Assembly: GCA_027532905.1 (NCBI GenBank)
Contig: JAPZUA010000005.1
Coordinates: 310,001 to 374,000, forward strand
Length of the DNA stretch: 64,000 nucleotides
Reading direction: 5' to 3'
Source: Magnetospirillum sp.
GTDB lineage: Bacteria > Pseudomonadota > Alphaproteobacteria > CACIAM-22H2
Shown: in pieces, positions 8,726 through 17,536 of the stretch
How positions within the stretch are numbered: the first letter of the stretch is position 1
Layout of the letters: every line of letters begins with the position of its first letter
The notes under the pieces: generated by a model
What the model saw: the letters and a program-made list of their open reading frames with translations, nothing else
What the model was told of the DNA's origin: nothing
The model's database searches: none
Program-made: the position numbers and the translations under genes

Positions 8726-8947
8726 ATGCCGCTACCACCGAAAATGGGAGGCCCCGCCAAACCGGGTGCTGCAGCTCCCGCCAAATTGCCGATCGGTACG
8801 ATGGTCGTCACGGGCCAGACATGCCCCGAGAGCGGAATTTGGGAAAGCCAGGGAACGCCGTCGGGCCGCTCCTCCTTCCCGAGGGGTACACGCATGCCCG
8901 CCTACGACAAGAAATCCTGCGTCTGGAAACTCGTTCGTTATCCCTAA
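8726..8947 (+). CDS. Small hypothetical protein with CPxSGxW motif
   Basis: A 73-residue protein starting at ATG 8726 after an AGAGGA ribosome site (8715-8720). The N-terminus is Pro/Gly/Ala-rich. The rest carries TGQTCPESGIWE (Cys33), a GTRMPAY segment and a second cysteine (Cys65) before a Trp. This Cys-Pro-x-Ser-Gly-x-Trp pattern recurs in small bacterial proteins of unknown function, and I recall it only loosely. The AT-rich 240 bases before it contain GATGG-N8-CCATC at 8545-8562, a possible operator. Confidence 0.55.
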   Translation: MPLPPKMGGPAKPGAAAPAKLPIGTMVVTGQTCPESGIWESQGTPSGRSSFPRGTRMPAYDKKSCVWKLVRYP

Positions 8948-8963
8948 GAGTGGACCCGTCGCC

Positions 8964-9080
8964 ATGCGGCTTTTTGCGATCGCGATTCTGGCGCTGACAT
9001 TGACGATGGCAGGTGCGGCCATGATGTCGGAAGACACGGCCGCCCGCGCTGGCGCTTCGGCGCAAGCCGCAACCGAATAA
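8964..9080 (+). CDS. Tiny membrane or secreted peptide
   Basis: A 38-residue ORF sixteen bases after the preceding gene. It opens with MRLFAIAILALTLTMAGAA, a clear membrane anchor or signal peptide, followed by an acidic and alanine-rich tail. There is no recognisable family and the ribosome site is poor. It may be a real small membrane protein or a chance frame. Confidence 0.35.
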   Translation: MRLFAIAILALTLTMAGAAMMSEDTAARAGASAQAATE

Positions 9081-9103
9081 CAACGACGGCTCTCCGGCGC
9101 GCG

Positions 9104-9880
9104 TTACTTGCGCGCCACCATCAGCTTTTTGATTTCCGCGATCGCCTTGGCCGGGTTTAGGCCTTTGGGGCACGTCTTCGTGCAGTTCATGATCGTGTGG
9201 CAGCGATAGAGGCGGAACGGATCTTCGAGATTGTCGAGCCGTTCGCCCGTGGCTTCGTCGCGGCTGTCGGCGATCCAGCGATAGGCCTGCAGCAACACCG
9301 CCGGCCCCAAATACCGGTCGCCATTCCACCAATAGCTCGGGCACGAGGTCGTGCACGAGAAGCACAAAATGCATTCCCACATGCCGTCGAGCTTGGCGCG
9401 CTCTTCGGGGCTCTGCAGCCGCTCGCGGTCGGGCGGCGGCGTTTCGCTCTTGAGCCACGGCTCGATCGAGCGCAGCTGCGCATAGGCTTGCGTGAGGTCC
9501 GGCACCAGGTCCTTGACCACCGGCATGTGCGGTAGCGGATAGATTTTGACGTCGCCTTCGCACTCCGCGATGGGCTTCGTGCAGGCGAGCGTGTTGGTGC
9601 CGTCGATGTTCATCGCACACGAGCCGCACACGCCCTCGCGGCACGAGCGGCGGAAGGTGAGCGTGCTGTCGGTCTCGTTCTTGATCTTGATGAGCGCGTC
9701 CAAGACCATCGGTGCGGTCTTGTCGAGATCGAGCGTGTAGGTATCGACGCGCGGATTGGCGCCCGTGTCCGGGTCCCAGCGGTAGATCTTGAAATTCTTG
9801 GTGCGCTTCGCACCCTCGGGCGACGGCCACTTCTTGCCGTCATGCACCTTGGAATTTGCGGGCAGTGTGAACTCGGCCAT
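9104..9880 (-). CDS. sdhB: Succinate dehydrogenase iron-sulfur subunit
   Basis: A 258-residue electron-transfer subunit of complex II. All cluster ligands are present: the 2Fe-2S set Cys80, Cys85, Cys88 and Cys100 ([10 protein letters not shown]), the 4Fe-4S set Cys170, Cys173, Cys176 and the 3Fe-4S ligands Cys180, Cys227 and Cys233, with Cys237 completing the 4Fe-4S site. It passes electrons from SdhA flavin to quinone at the SdhCD membrane anchor. Last gene of sdhCDAB, 13 bases after sdhA. Confidence 0.97.
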   Translation of the reverse strand: MAEFTLPANSKVHDGKKWPSPEGAKRTKNFKIYRWDPDTGANPRVDTYTLDLDKTAPMVLDALIKIKNETDSTLTFRRSCREGVCGSCAMNIDGTNTLACTKPIAECEGDVKIYPLPHMPVVKDLVPDLTQAYAQLRSIEPWLKSETPPPDRERLQSPEERAKLDGMWECILCFSCTTSCPSYWWNGDRYLGPAVLLQAYRWIADSRDEATGERLDNLEDPFRLYRCHTIMNCTKTCPKGLNPAKAIAEIKKLMVARK

Positions 9881-9893
9881 CGATCTTAACCCC

Positions 9894-11711
9894 TCAATAC
9901 ACGCGCGCTTTGGGCGGGAAGGCCTGGACTTCGTTGGTCAGCGACGTCAGCACGACCGGGCGGTAGCCCATCGTCGCCTTGCCCTTGTCGTCGAGCCAGC
10001 AGATCGTGTGCTTCATCCAATCTTTGTCGTCGCGGTTCGGATAGTCTTCGCGCGCATGCGCGCCGCGGCTTTCCTTGCGGTTCAAAGCACTCTCGAGCGT
10101 GACGACGGCCTGGGCGATCAGATTGTCGTACTCGAGCGCTTCGACGAGATCGGAATTCCACACCATCGAACGGTCGGCGACACCGATATCGCCGTTCTTG
10201 GCGAATGTCGCACCGATGAGCTTCGAGCCTTCCGACAAAACGTCGCCCGTGCGGTAGACAGCACAGTTGTTCTGCATGATGCGCTGCATCTCCGCACGCA
10301 GAGCCGACGTGGGCGCCGGGCCCTTGGCGTTGCGCATCTTGTCGAAGCGCGCCACGGCCGCATCGCCCGCTTTGGCGGGCAGGGGCTTGTGCGGGCTGCC
10401 CGGCTGCACGAGTTCGGCTGCGCGGATCGCAGCCGAGCGGCCGAACACGACGAGGTCGAGCAGCGAGTTCGAGCCCAAGCGGTTGGCACCATGCACCGAC
10501 ACGCACGCCGCTTCGCCGATCGCCATGAGGCCCGGCACGACGCTTGCCGAGCCGTTTTTCATCGTCACGACTTCGCAGCGGAAATTGGTCGGAATGCCGC
10601 CCATGTTGTAGTGCACGGTCGGCAGCACCGGGATCGGCTCCTTGGTCACATCGACGCCCGCGAAAATCTTCGCGGTCTCCGAAATGCCGGGCAGACGCTC
10701 GTGCAGCAGCTTGGCGTCGAGATGCTCGAGATGCAGATGGATGTGGTCTTTATGTTCGCCCACACCGCGCCCTTCGCGGATTTCCATCGTCATGGCGCGG
10801 CTCACGACATCGCGCGAGGCGAGATCCTTGGCCGACGGCGCATAGCGCTCCATGAAGCGCTCGCCGTTCGAGTTGGTGAGGTAGCCGCCTTCGCCGCGCG
10901 AGCCTTCGGTAATGAGGCAGCCCGCCCCGTAGATGCCCGTCGGGTGGAACTGGATGAATTCCATGTCTTCGAGCGGCAAGCCGGCGCGCAGCGCCATCGC
11001 GTTGCCGTCGCCGGTGCAGGTGTGCGCCGACGTCGCCGAGAAATAGGCGCGCCCGTAGCCTCCAGTGGCCAAAACAACAAGGTGCGCCGTGAAGCGATGC
11101 AAGGTGCCGTCGAGCAGGTTCCACGCCATCACGCCACGGCAGGCCCCGTCTTCGTCCATGATGAGGTCGAGCGCGAAATACTCGATGAAGAACTCGGCAT
11201 TGTTGCGCAACGACTGCTGATAGAGCGTGTGCAGGATCGCATGGCCGGTACGGTCGGCGGCAGCGCAAGTGCGCTGGGCAACGCCCTTGCCGTAGTCGGT
11301 CGTCATGCCGCCGAACGGGCGCTGGTAGATCTTGCCTTCGGTCGTGCGGCTGAACGGCACGCCGTAATGCTCGAGCTCGATGATGGCCGGGATCGCTTCC
11401 TTGCACATGTATTCGATCGCGTCCTGGTCGCCGAGCCAGTCGGAGCCCTTGACGGTGTCGTACATGTGCCAGCGCCAATCGTCCGCGCCCATATTGCCGA
11501 GTGCTGCCGAGATGCCGCCTTGCGCTGCCACGGTGTGGCTACGCGTGGGGAATACTTTGGAGATGCAGGCGGTCTTGAGGCCCTTGGCCGCCATGCCGAA
11601 GGTGGCGCGAAGACCGGCACCACCCGCGCCCACGACCACGACATCGTAAATATGGTCGACGATTTTGTAGGCTTGGCCGCCCAGCGACGGTCCGCTCGAT
11701 GCGTCGGGCAT
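9894..11711 (-). CDS. sdhA: Succinate dehydrogenase flavoprotein subunit
   Basis: A 605-residue catalytic subunit that oxidises succinate to fumarate in the TCA cycle. The FAD dinucleotide motif GAGGAGLR is at residues 30-36 or so, and the covalent-flavin histidine lies in [11 protein letters not shown] (His59). The HxTG-type substrate segments, such as [16 protein letters not shown], and [15 protein letters not shown] are intact. ATG 11711 is preferred over an upstream in-frame opening that would run into sdhD. Gap to sdhD is four bases. Confidence 0.97.
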   Translation of the reverse strand: MPDASSGPSLGGQAYKIVDHIYDVVVVGAGGAGLRATFGMAAKGLKTACISKVFPTRSHTVAAQGGISAALGNMGADDWRWHMYDTVKGSDWLGDQDAIEYMCKEAIPAIIELEHYGVPFSRTTEGKIYQRPFGGMTTDYGKGVAQRTCAAADRTGHAILHTLYQQSLRNNAEFFIEYFALDLIMDEDGACRGVMAWNLLDGTLHRFTAHLVVLATGGYGRAYFSATSAHTCTGDGNAMALRAGLPLEDMEFIQFHPTGIYGAGCLITEGSRGEGGYLTNSNGERFMERYAPSAKDLASRDVVSRAMTMEIREGRGVGEHKDHIHLHLEHLDAKLLHERLPGISETAKIFAGVDVTKEPIPVLPTVHYNMGGIPTNFRCEVVTMKNGSASVVPGLMAIGEAACVSVHGANRLGSNSLLDLVVFGRSAAIRAAELVQPGSPHKPLPAKAGDAAVARFDKMRNAKGPAPTSALRAEMQRIMQNNCAVYRTGDVLSEGSKLIGATFAKNGDIGVADRSMVWNSDLVEALEYDNLIAQAVVTLESALNRKESRGAHAREDYPNRDDKDWMKHTICWLDDKGKATMGYRPVVLTSLTNEVQAFPPKARVY

Positions 11712-11715
11712 GGTA

Positions 11716-12114
11716 TCAGCCTCCAAAAGCGAGCTTGAGTATCGACAAAACGGCAATGCCGCCGAGCAGCAGGGCCGCCGCGTTCATCGCCAGCAGCGAC
11801 GCGATCTTGAAGGCCTCGTCGTGCACGTAGTCTTCGATCACGACTTGCAAGCCCAGACGCGCATGCTGGAACACGGCGACGATCAGGGCCAGCAGCAACA
11901 CGGCCACCACGGGCGACGCAACCCAAGCTTTGAGTGCCGTGAGCGGTGCGCCCGCAAGACCCACGATGCTCGCCACGAACCAGATCGTGAGGGGTACCAG
12001 GGCGATCGCGGTCACGCGCTGGCCCCACCAATGATGTGTGCCGTCCTTGGCCGAGCCGAGGCCGCGTACGCGCCCCAGATCCGAACGCAGCGATTTTTTG
12101 CCGATGGTCGCCAT
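11716..12114 (-). CDS. sdhD: Succinate dehydrogenase membrane anchor subunit D
   Basis: A 132-residue anchor with three membrane helices. [19 protein letters not shown] is the typical alphaproteobacterial SdhD start of helix 1. [19 protein letters not shown] carries the expected heme ligand His84 and the quinone-site Asp95/Tyr96 pair. It begins two bases after the sdhC stop. Confidence 0.94.
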   Translation of the reverse strand: MATIGKKSLRSDLGRVRGLGSAKDGTHHWWGQRVTAIALVPLTIWFVASIVGLAGAPLTALKAWVASPVVAVLLLALIVAVFQHARLGLQVVIEDYVHDEAFKIASLLAMNAAALLLGGIAVLSILKLAFGG

Positions 12115-12116
12115 GT

Positions 12117-12536
12117 TCAGCGCCCTCCCAAAACGGCGAGACCGACCACCCAGGCAACCAATGTGGCCGCGAGTGCAAAGGCAATCACCGCATAACCGGA
12201 TTTTTCGGCCGTCGGCAGATCGAAGCCGCGCCCGGCATCCCAGAACAGATGACGGATGCCATTGCCCAAATGGTAGAACAGTGCCAGCGACCAGCCGAAC
12301 AGCAGCAACAGGCCGATCGGCGAATCGATGAAGCCGCCGACGCGCGCATAGGCCGCTTCGCCAAGGGCGGCCGCCGCGAGCCACCAGACCAGCAGCAGCG
12401 TGCCGACCGCAAGTGCAACGCCCGTGATGCGGTGCGTGATCGACAGGACCGACGTGAATTGCGGGCGGTAGATCTGCAAATGCGGCGACAAGGGCCGCGC
12501 ATGCATTTTGACTGTTTCTTTGGTTTCCGCCGCCAT
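12117..12536 (-). CDS. sdhC: Succinate dehydrogenase cytochrome b556 subunit
   Basis: A 139-residue anchor subunit, first gene of the operon. RPLSPHLQIYR (residues 14-24) and SITHRITG (32-39) are the two SdhC family signatures. The latter holds quinone-site Ser and Arg residues. FYHLGNGIRHLFWD provides the heme-region histidines. ATG at 12536 is the likely start, with Met11 as an alternative. The promoter should lie in the AT-rich stretch 12537-12800. Confidence 0.94.
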   Translation of the reverse strand: MAAETKETVKMHARPLSPHLQIYRPQFTSVLSITHRITGVALAVGTLLLVWWLAAAALGEAAYARVGGFIDSPIGLLLLFGWSLALFYHLGNGIRHLFWDAGRGFDLPTAEKSGYAVIAFALAATLVAWVVGLAVLGGR

Positions 12537-12860
12537 CGTGGCACTGCCCCCCTTGTTGGCTCCGCCCTTGCGTCTTGCGGTATCGATGTAGACCGGCTTC
12601 GCCACGCCGTCAATCGCACGCTTGACGGCCGCACAAAGCCCAATAAACAGGCGCGGGGCAAAGACTTGCCGCACCTGCAAAGAATTGGTTGTGGATAGGT
12701 CTGTGGAATAATTGTTCGCAAGCTGTGATCAACTCGAAACTTTATCAACAGAAATATGCGTCGATCTTTTTGATTATTATTGAGGGTTAACGGCGCCTTT
12801 GAGACCCTAGGCCTTGGTAAGCGAGAACGTGAAGACAGGCGGGTCGCCTCGATCAAACCG
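12537..12860. other. AT-rich sdh upstream region with DnaA-box-like words
   Basis: No gene is seen here. Bases 12680-12790 are strikingly AT-rich. They hold TGTGGATAG (12690-12698), one base from the reverse complement of a DnaA box, TTATCAACA (12742-12750), one base from TTATCCACA, and a looser TGTGGAATA at 12702-12710. It must also carry the sdhC promoter on the minus strand and possibly a plus-strand promoter for the hairpin-rich region that follows. Confidence 0.4.
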
Positions 12861-12974
12861 CAGAGCGCTTCGTGGCTAGCCAAGAGCTGAAGCGCCATCC
12901 ACTGGCAGGAGCCGCCGCCGAAAGGCGTTGCGGCGCGGGCGGAAGGGGCAATTCAAGGTCTTCAGGAGCGGCTG

Positions 12975-13633
12975 GACCGGATGCGGGCGAAAGTCCGCGC
13001 GAGGGTGCAGCAACTCGTTTGTATCGCGACGGTCGTCGGGCTCCCCGAGAGCCAGGCCACGCCAGGGCGATACGAACGGCGCCGATGGATCCGCGCCTTC
13101 GGGCATGGGTTCGGGTTGGGTCGGGAAGCATGGGTTCTGCAAGGAACCCGTCCTTTCGGCGGCGACGGCGGGCGGGGCTCGGGAAGCCCTAAGCACCTGC
13201 GGCGGCCGAAAGCGACGCGCGAGGGACGAAAGACTTAGCGCGGGGCAACTCGCTGCGGTCTGATCGAGGCTCGCACATGGTTCCGGGTCGGCTCGAAAGC
13301 ACGGGGGCTGGCAAGGGTCGGGCGTATCGGGGAATGGGCTGGCAGGCACCCGCGCGCGGTGCGGCAGGCCCCTGTCGGTGGAACGCGGCGGACGGCCTGA
13401 CCAGGGTCCGAGCTGCCGTGCGAAGCAGGTCCATCCGAGAGCAAACCCGAGTTTGGCTTGCCGCGAGGCGGCCATGCCGATGCCCGAGGGTGCAAACCCC
13501 GGCTGCGGCAGGGTGGTGTCGGGGGCCGAAATGCATGTCGGCCCCGGACGGTCCTCATGAGGCGTCAGGGAGCCCTTTGTCCCGCCCGGACAACGGCCGA
13601 TCGCAAGATCGCCCCTGACGCCTCTTTTATTTT
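12975..13633 (+). ncRNA. Candidate structured non-coding RNA with terminator-like 3' fold
   Basis: There is no believable protein here, but a series of exact stems lies on the plus strand. GCGGGC-GAAA-GTCCGC (12983-12998) has one G-U pair and a GNRA loop. A 12-bp stem, 13016-13027 with 13067-13078 and one G-U pair, encloses GGCTC-CCCGA-GAGCC (13039-13053). GGGTTC-N6-GAACCC is at 13132-13149. CTTTCGGC/GCCGAAAG (13153-13160 with 13205-13212) encloses GGGCT-CGGGA-AGCCC (13175-13189). GGGGCCGA-N8-TCGGCCCC is at 13522-13545. The last fold, 13559-13624, ends in a T tract. Both ends and the RNA's existence are inference. It matches no RNA class I know. Confidence 0.4.
13559..13633 (+). terminator. 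Three-way-junction hairpin followed by T tract
   Basis: GAGGCGTCAGGG (13559-13570) pairs perfectly over 12 bp with CCCTGACGCCTC (13613-13624) and is followed by TTTTATTTT. Nearly all of the enclosed bases also pair: TTGTCC-CGCCC-GGACAA (13577-13593) and CGATC-GCAA-GATCG (13598-13611). The T tract sits only on the plus-strand side, so it would end a rightward transcript, yet no protein gene lies upstream on that strand. Confidence 0.55.
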
Positions 13634-13765
13634 GGGGCGCGTGAAAATTGATTTCATTGGGATTTTTGAAGCGAAAAGCCGGTGGTGCCGACGGTCCGCT
13701 TGCGCGCGACCGCCGGCACTCCATCGGCGTGTCGGAGCCTGATGTCCCGCCCGGACAACAACGGC
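13561..13765. repeat. Diverged direct repeat, two copies of about 37-40 bases
   Basis: Copy one (13561-13597) and copy two (13726-13765) share GGCGT, GGAGCC and an identical 17-base core, TGTCCCGCCCGGACAAC (13578-13594 and 13743-13759). Both cores can form the same CGCCC-loop hairpin. Copy two lies outside the terminator-like fold and lacks its closing stem and T tract. The remaining bases from 13634 to 14038 hold nothing else I can name. Confidence 0.5.
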
Positions 13766-14038
13766 GCGAAGACGGCGAAGACTTCGCTTTCCTGACAACA
13801 ATTTGGGTATCACGCCCCCACCCCCCCGCCAAATGGATTTTGGGACTTTTTCGACTTCGTTTATTTTCAAAGACTTGGGCCGCCAGCCCAATCCTGCGGC
13901 GGGCTGCCTTGGCTTCGAGTCGCAAAATCGACCGAACCGCGTCGGCCTTTGAAATTGCAGAGAAATTAGAACTCGACCCGGCGCTCAGCGACCGCTTTTG
14001 AAGCGCTGGCACCATCGGCGCCCAAACCTGTCAAGTTT

Positions 14039-15385
14039 TCAGCCGAGCACGACGAGATCGACGGGTTGGGCAAGGCCTGGGATGGCAACGCCCAAGACGC
14101 GTCGCGGCTCGACGGTCGGGCGGAAATCTTGGGTCAGCGCCAGTTCGAACGTCTCGCGCGTGGCAAGGGCGCGGCATTTTTCGGTTTTGGTCTGTTTTTC
14201 GAGGCGAGCCGCGAGATTAACGACGTCGCCGATGACCGTGTATTCGAGGCGGTCGGCATCGCCAACGCACGCGAACAATACCGTGCCCGCCGCCACGCCG
14301 AATCCCACCTCGAGCGAGGACAAACCTTGGGCGTCGCGCGCCGTGCGCCAAGCTTGCGCTTCGAACAGCAATGCATCGACGCAGGCAAGCGCATCGGCGG
14401 CCGCACGCGGGTTCGGCAGGGCCGCGCCGAAACTTGCGAGAATGCCGTCGCCGATGAATTTGTCGATCGAGCCGCCATGCGCGCGTATGACGGGCGCAAA
14501 ACGCGCCTGATAGTCCGAGAGCAGCGCCACGAGATCGCGCGGGGGCAAAGCGCGCGCGAGATTGGAGAAGCCGCGCAGATCGACGAACAAAGCCGCCGCC
14601 GCGCGCATTTCGCCTTCGCCGGGCACCAGCGCTTGCTCGGCGTCCGAAATGCGTTTGGCGATTTCGGGCGCGAAAAACCGCGACAATTCGAGGATCGCCG
14701 AGCCTTGTGCCGCACCGCGCTCGAGCATCGCGCGTGCGCGAACCTGCGCCAACGCAAGGATCGACGTCACGATCGCGATCGACAGGATTTTGTCGATCTC
14801 GGCGCCCCACAGAATCGACGGGCTTGTCATGTAGCGCACATAGTCGCGCGTCACCGGCATGCTGTTCATATCGTAGGCAGCGGCGTAGGCGACGAGGCAG
14901 AGCCAGCCAACCATCCCGGCAAGCCCCGCCAGCAGCACGTAGCGCGCCTCGAAGCGCAGCGTGCGCAACGCGATGAAGATGAACACGTAGAGCAACGTGG
15001 GCGCCTTCAGATAGAAGGCGGGCGGCTGCATGTACTGGATGTGGAAGCTCCAGATCAGCGTCATCAAGAGCGCCATGTCGACCACGATCGACACCGCCAA
15101 GAACCAACCGGGCAATCGCGCGCGCCACGCGGCGGCAAGCCGCAGCAGCGTGAAGGCGGCATAGGCCGAGAGCGCGTAAGGGACAGGCGCAAACGGCACG
15201 CCGGCCGCAAACGTCTTGGGGCTTGCCGCATAGAAAACGCCGAAAACCACGACGATGGCGAGCTGGACCGAGCCGATCGCGATTTCGGCGCGATCCTGCT
15301 CGGCGGCGATGGCCTGGCGCACGCGCGCGGACAGCCGGATCGGTGCGGTCCCGGTCAGACGCCGGATATTGTGGAGCCAGCCCAT
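14039..15385 (-). CDS. Membrane-bound class III adenylate cyclase
   Basis: A 448-residue protein with about six membrane segments between residues 35 and 215 and a C-terminal class III nucleotide cyclase domain (about 262-448). Metal-binding aspartates are Asp269 (FVDLRGF) and Asp313 (DKFIGDGILASFG). Lys309 and Asp387 occupy the adenine-selecting positions, and Asn390 and Arg394 in VVNLAARLE complete the transition-state set. These residues predict ATP to cAMP. The membrane part is a sensor of unknown ligand. It is a single gene, divergent from the RNA methyltransferase at 15433. Confidence 0.88.
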   Translation of the reverse strand: MGWLHNIRRLTGTAPIRLSARVRQAIAAEQDRAEIAIGSVQLAIVVVFGVFYAASPKTFAAGVPFAPVPYALSAYAAFTLLRLAAAWRARLPGWFLAVSIVVDMALLMTLIWSFHIQYMQPPAFYLKAPTLLYVFIFIALRTLRFEARYVLLAGLAGMVGWLCLVAYAAAYDMNSMPVTRDYVRYMTSPSILWGAEIDKILSIAIVTSILALAQVRARAMLERGAAQGSAILELSRFFAPEIAKRISDAEQALVPGEGEMRAAAALFVDLRGFSNLARALPPRDLVALLSDYQARFAPVIRAHGGSIDKFIGDGILASFGAALPNPRAAADALACVDALLFEAQAWRTARDAQGLSSLEVGFGVAAGTVLFACVGDADRLEYTVIGDVVNLAARLEKQTKTEKCRALATRETFELALTQDFRPTVEPRRVLGVAIPGLAQPVDLVVLG

Positions 15386-15432
15386 AGGTTTCGCTTCGCT
15401 ATCCGGCCTTTGTTGGTTACACCTGCGCCATC

Positions 15433-16686
15433 ATGGCAGAAACAATCGATATCACGATCCGCAAGCTCGGCGCGAATGGCGACGGCATTGCCGACGGCCC
15501 GCTCTATGTGGCCGGCACCTTGCCGGGCGAACAGGTGCGGGCGACACGAACCGGCAAAGAGCGCGCCCAGCTGGTCGAAATCCTCGCAACCTCGCCCGAC
15601 CGCATCGCAGCGCCCTGCCCGCTTTTCGGCCGCTGCGGCGGCTGCAGCCTGCAGCATCTGTCGGATGCCGCCTATGTCGCGTGGAAAAGCGACTTGCTGC
15701 GCGCGGCCCTGGCCAGCCGGGGCTTCGACATCGCCCCGTTGCCGATGCTGCGCATTGCACCCGGCACCCGCCGGCGCGCCGAGCTTGCCGCAAGGCGCAC
15801 AGGCGACGGGCTGCTGCTCGGCTTCCATGCGCCGGCAAGCGACGCGATCGCGGACATGACCGCGTGCCACGTGCTCGAACCGTCGATCGTTGCCTTGCTG
15901 CCGAAGCTGCGCGCGTTGCTCGACGATCTGCTGCGCGGCAACGAAGCGCTCGATCTGCATCTGACGCGCGCCGACAACGGCTTCGATCTGCTGTTGACCG
16001 GGCGCACGCTCGATGCGCGCAAGCGCCTCGCCTTCGCAGATTTTGCGGCCGCCAACGGCATTGTGCGCACGACTTGGCGCAGCGAGCCCGGTGCGGTCGC
16101 CGAGATCGTGGCGCTGCACGAAAATCCGCACGTGACGTTCGGCACCGTGCAAGTGGTCCCGCCGCCGGGGGCGTTTTTGCAAGCCGCACGGCCTGCCGAG
16201 CTTGCGATCGCCGCCGAGATTTCGGTCGCTGTCGGGCGCGCCAAACGCACGGTCGATCTGTTCGCAGGCCTCGGCACGTTCGGCTTTCCGCTGACCGGAC
16301 GCGTGCATGCGGTCGAGGGCGATTTTGCGGCTGTGGCCGCCATGCAGGATGCCGCGCGCGCCAGCTTCCGCGCCGGGCGCTTCACGGCCGAGGCGCGTGA
16401 TCTCGAGCGCCGCCCTTTCATGCCCGAAGATCTCGAGCCGTTCGACGCTGCGATCTTCGATCCGCCGCGCGAGGGGGCGGCCGAACAGGCGCGGTGGCTT
16501 GCGCAAAGCGACGTGCCGACGATCGTGGCGGTGAGCTGCAATCCCACGACCTTCGCGCGCGACGCACGCATCCTCGCCGACGGCGGCTACACGCTGACGC
16601 GCGTCGTGCCCGTCGACCAGTTCCTGTGGACGAGCCATCTCGAACTCGTCGCCGTGTTCACGAAGCCGAAAACGCGCAAGCGCTAA
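15433..16686 (+). CDS. RNA m5U methyltransferase, TrmA/RlmD-like
   Basis: A 417-residue SAM-dependent uridine-5-methyltransferase. It has an N-terminal TRAM-like RNA-binding part (residues 1-55), a 4Fe-4S cluster motif CPLFGRCGGC (Cys62, Cys68, Cys71 plus a later Cys), the SAM motif VDLFAGLGTFGFPL, the FDPPREG motif, and the catalytic nucleophile Cys369 in VSCNPTTFARD. The iron-sulfur cysteines point to the 23S rRNA RlmD/RlmC side rather than TrmA. Which uridine is modified cannot be told. It overlaps the convergent aldolase gene by four bases. Confidence 0.9.
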   Translation: MAETIDITIRKLGANGDGIADGPLYVAGTLPGEQVRATRTGKERAQLVEILATSPDRIAAPCPLFGRCGGCSLQHLSDAAYVAWKSDLLRAALASRGFDIAPLPMLRIAPGTRRRAELAARRTGDGLLLGFHAPASDAIADMTACHVLEPSIVALLPKLRALLDDLLRGNEALDLHLTRADNGFDLLLTGRTLDARKRLAFADFAAANGIVRTTWRSEPGAVAEIVALHENPHVTFGTVQVVPPPGAFLQAARPAELAIAAEISVAVGRAKRTVDLFAGLGTFGFPLTGRVHAVEGDFAAVAAMQDAARASFRAGRFTAEARDLERRPFMPEDLEPFDAAIFDPPREGAAEQARWLAQSDVPTIVAVSCNPTTFARDARILADGGYTLTRVVPVDQFLWTSHLELVAVFTKPKTRKR

Positions 16687-17453
16687 CCGAGCGCTTTCGC
16701 AAGCCCCGCAATTTCGGCAAGGGCGGCCCGCCGCATCAGCCCGAAATCGGTCGAGGCCGAGACGAACCTGAAGCCGCGTTCGAACAGGCTGGCTGCATCG
16801 TGGGGCCCGTGCGGCACGATCCCGCACGGCTTGCCGGCGGCCGCGGCACCCGCGAGCGCCATATCGACATAGCGCCGATGGGCGGGATGTTCGAACTGGT
16901 TGGGCAGGCCCAAAGCGCCCGAGAGGTCGTAAGGGCCGACGAACAGCATGTCCACGCCGTCCACGGCTGCAATGGCAGCGGCGTTTTCGGCCGCCTGCGG
17001 CGATTCGATTTGGCAGATCACGAAAAGATTCTCGGCCATGTGCGCGATATAGGCGTCGACCGCGATCCCCTGCGCCATCGCGCGCCACGGCCCCATGCCG
17101 CGCTTGCCCTCGGGCGGGTAGCGGCATGCCGAGACGACCGCGCGGGCCGCATCGGCCGTCTCGACCATCGGCACCATCAGCGTGTCGGCCCCAAGATCGA
17201 GCACCTGCTTGATATAGACAGGATCGGCCCACGGAATGCGCACGCACATGCCGCAATCGTAGGGCATGCTTGCCTGCAATTGCGCGCGCGTCTGCTCGAG
17301 GCTCGAGGGGCCGTGTTCGTTGTCGATGATGAGGCAATCGTAGCCCGTGTCGGCGAGCGCTTCGACCGTCACGGCATGGGCCGAATGCAGCCAGACGCCG
17401 AAGGCGTTTTTGCCGCTAGCCAAGCGACGCTTGAGCTGGTTTGGTTTGCGCAT
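16683..17453 (-). CDS. HpcH/HpaI-type class II pyruvate aldolase
   Basis: A 256-residue member of the HpaI aldolase/citrate lyase beta family, which cleaves 4-hydroxy-2-oxoacids to pyruvate and an aldehyde. The catalytic and metal residues line up with the HpaI pattern: His47 in DNEHG, Arg72 in VRIPW, and metal ligands Glu150 in QIES and Asp176 in VGPYDLSGALG. Substrate is uncertain. Relatives include 2,4-dihydroxyhept-2-enedioate and 2-keto-3-deoxyrhamnonate aldolases. No catabolic operon surrounds it. Confidence 0.9.
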   Translation of the reverse strand: MRKPNQLKRRLASGKNAFGVWLHSAHAVTVEALADTGYDCLIIDNEHGPSSLEQTRAQLQASMPYDCGMCVRIPWADPVYIKQVLDLGADTLMVPMVETADAARAVVSACRYPPEGKRGMGPWRAMAQGIAVDAYIAHMAENLFVICQIESPQAAENAAAIAAVDGVDMLFVGPYDLSGALGLPNQFEHPAHRRYVDMALAGAAAAGKPCGIVPHGPHDAASLFERGFRFVSASTDFGLMRRAALAEIAGLAKALG

Positions 17454-17536
17454 CGGGCGGTTCCTCGCGTGTCTTTGTTTTCCGTCCCATCTTCGGCGCT
17501 TGCGCCGGTCACGAGCAAGCCCTTAAAACACGAGGC

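Noticed and set aside
9789-11738. Plus-strand frame of 649 codons opposite sdhA
   Set aside because: It is a mirror frame of sdhA, with His/Arg/Ala-rich text and no domain. sdhA is certain.
12900-13633. RNase P RNA or tmRNA
   Set aside because: Neither the conserved GAGGAAAGTCCGGGC-type block nor the 3' ACAGAA region of RNase P is present, and there is no tmRNA tag frame or tRNA-like ends. Only single short words such as GAAAGTCC match.
12876-14015. Long minus-strand frame of 379 codons across the gap before sdhC
   Set aside because: The translation is low-complexity, rich in Pro, Arg and Ser, with no domain character. The same region stays open in several frames on both strands, as GC-rich non-coding DNA often does, and it contains the strong hairpins.
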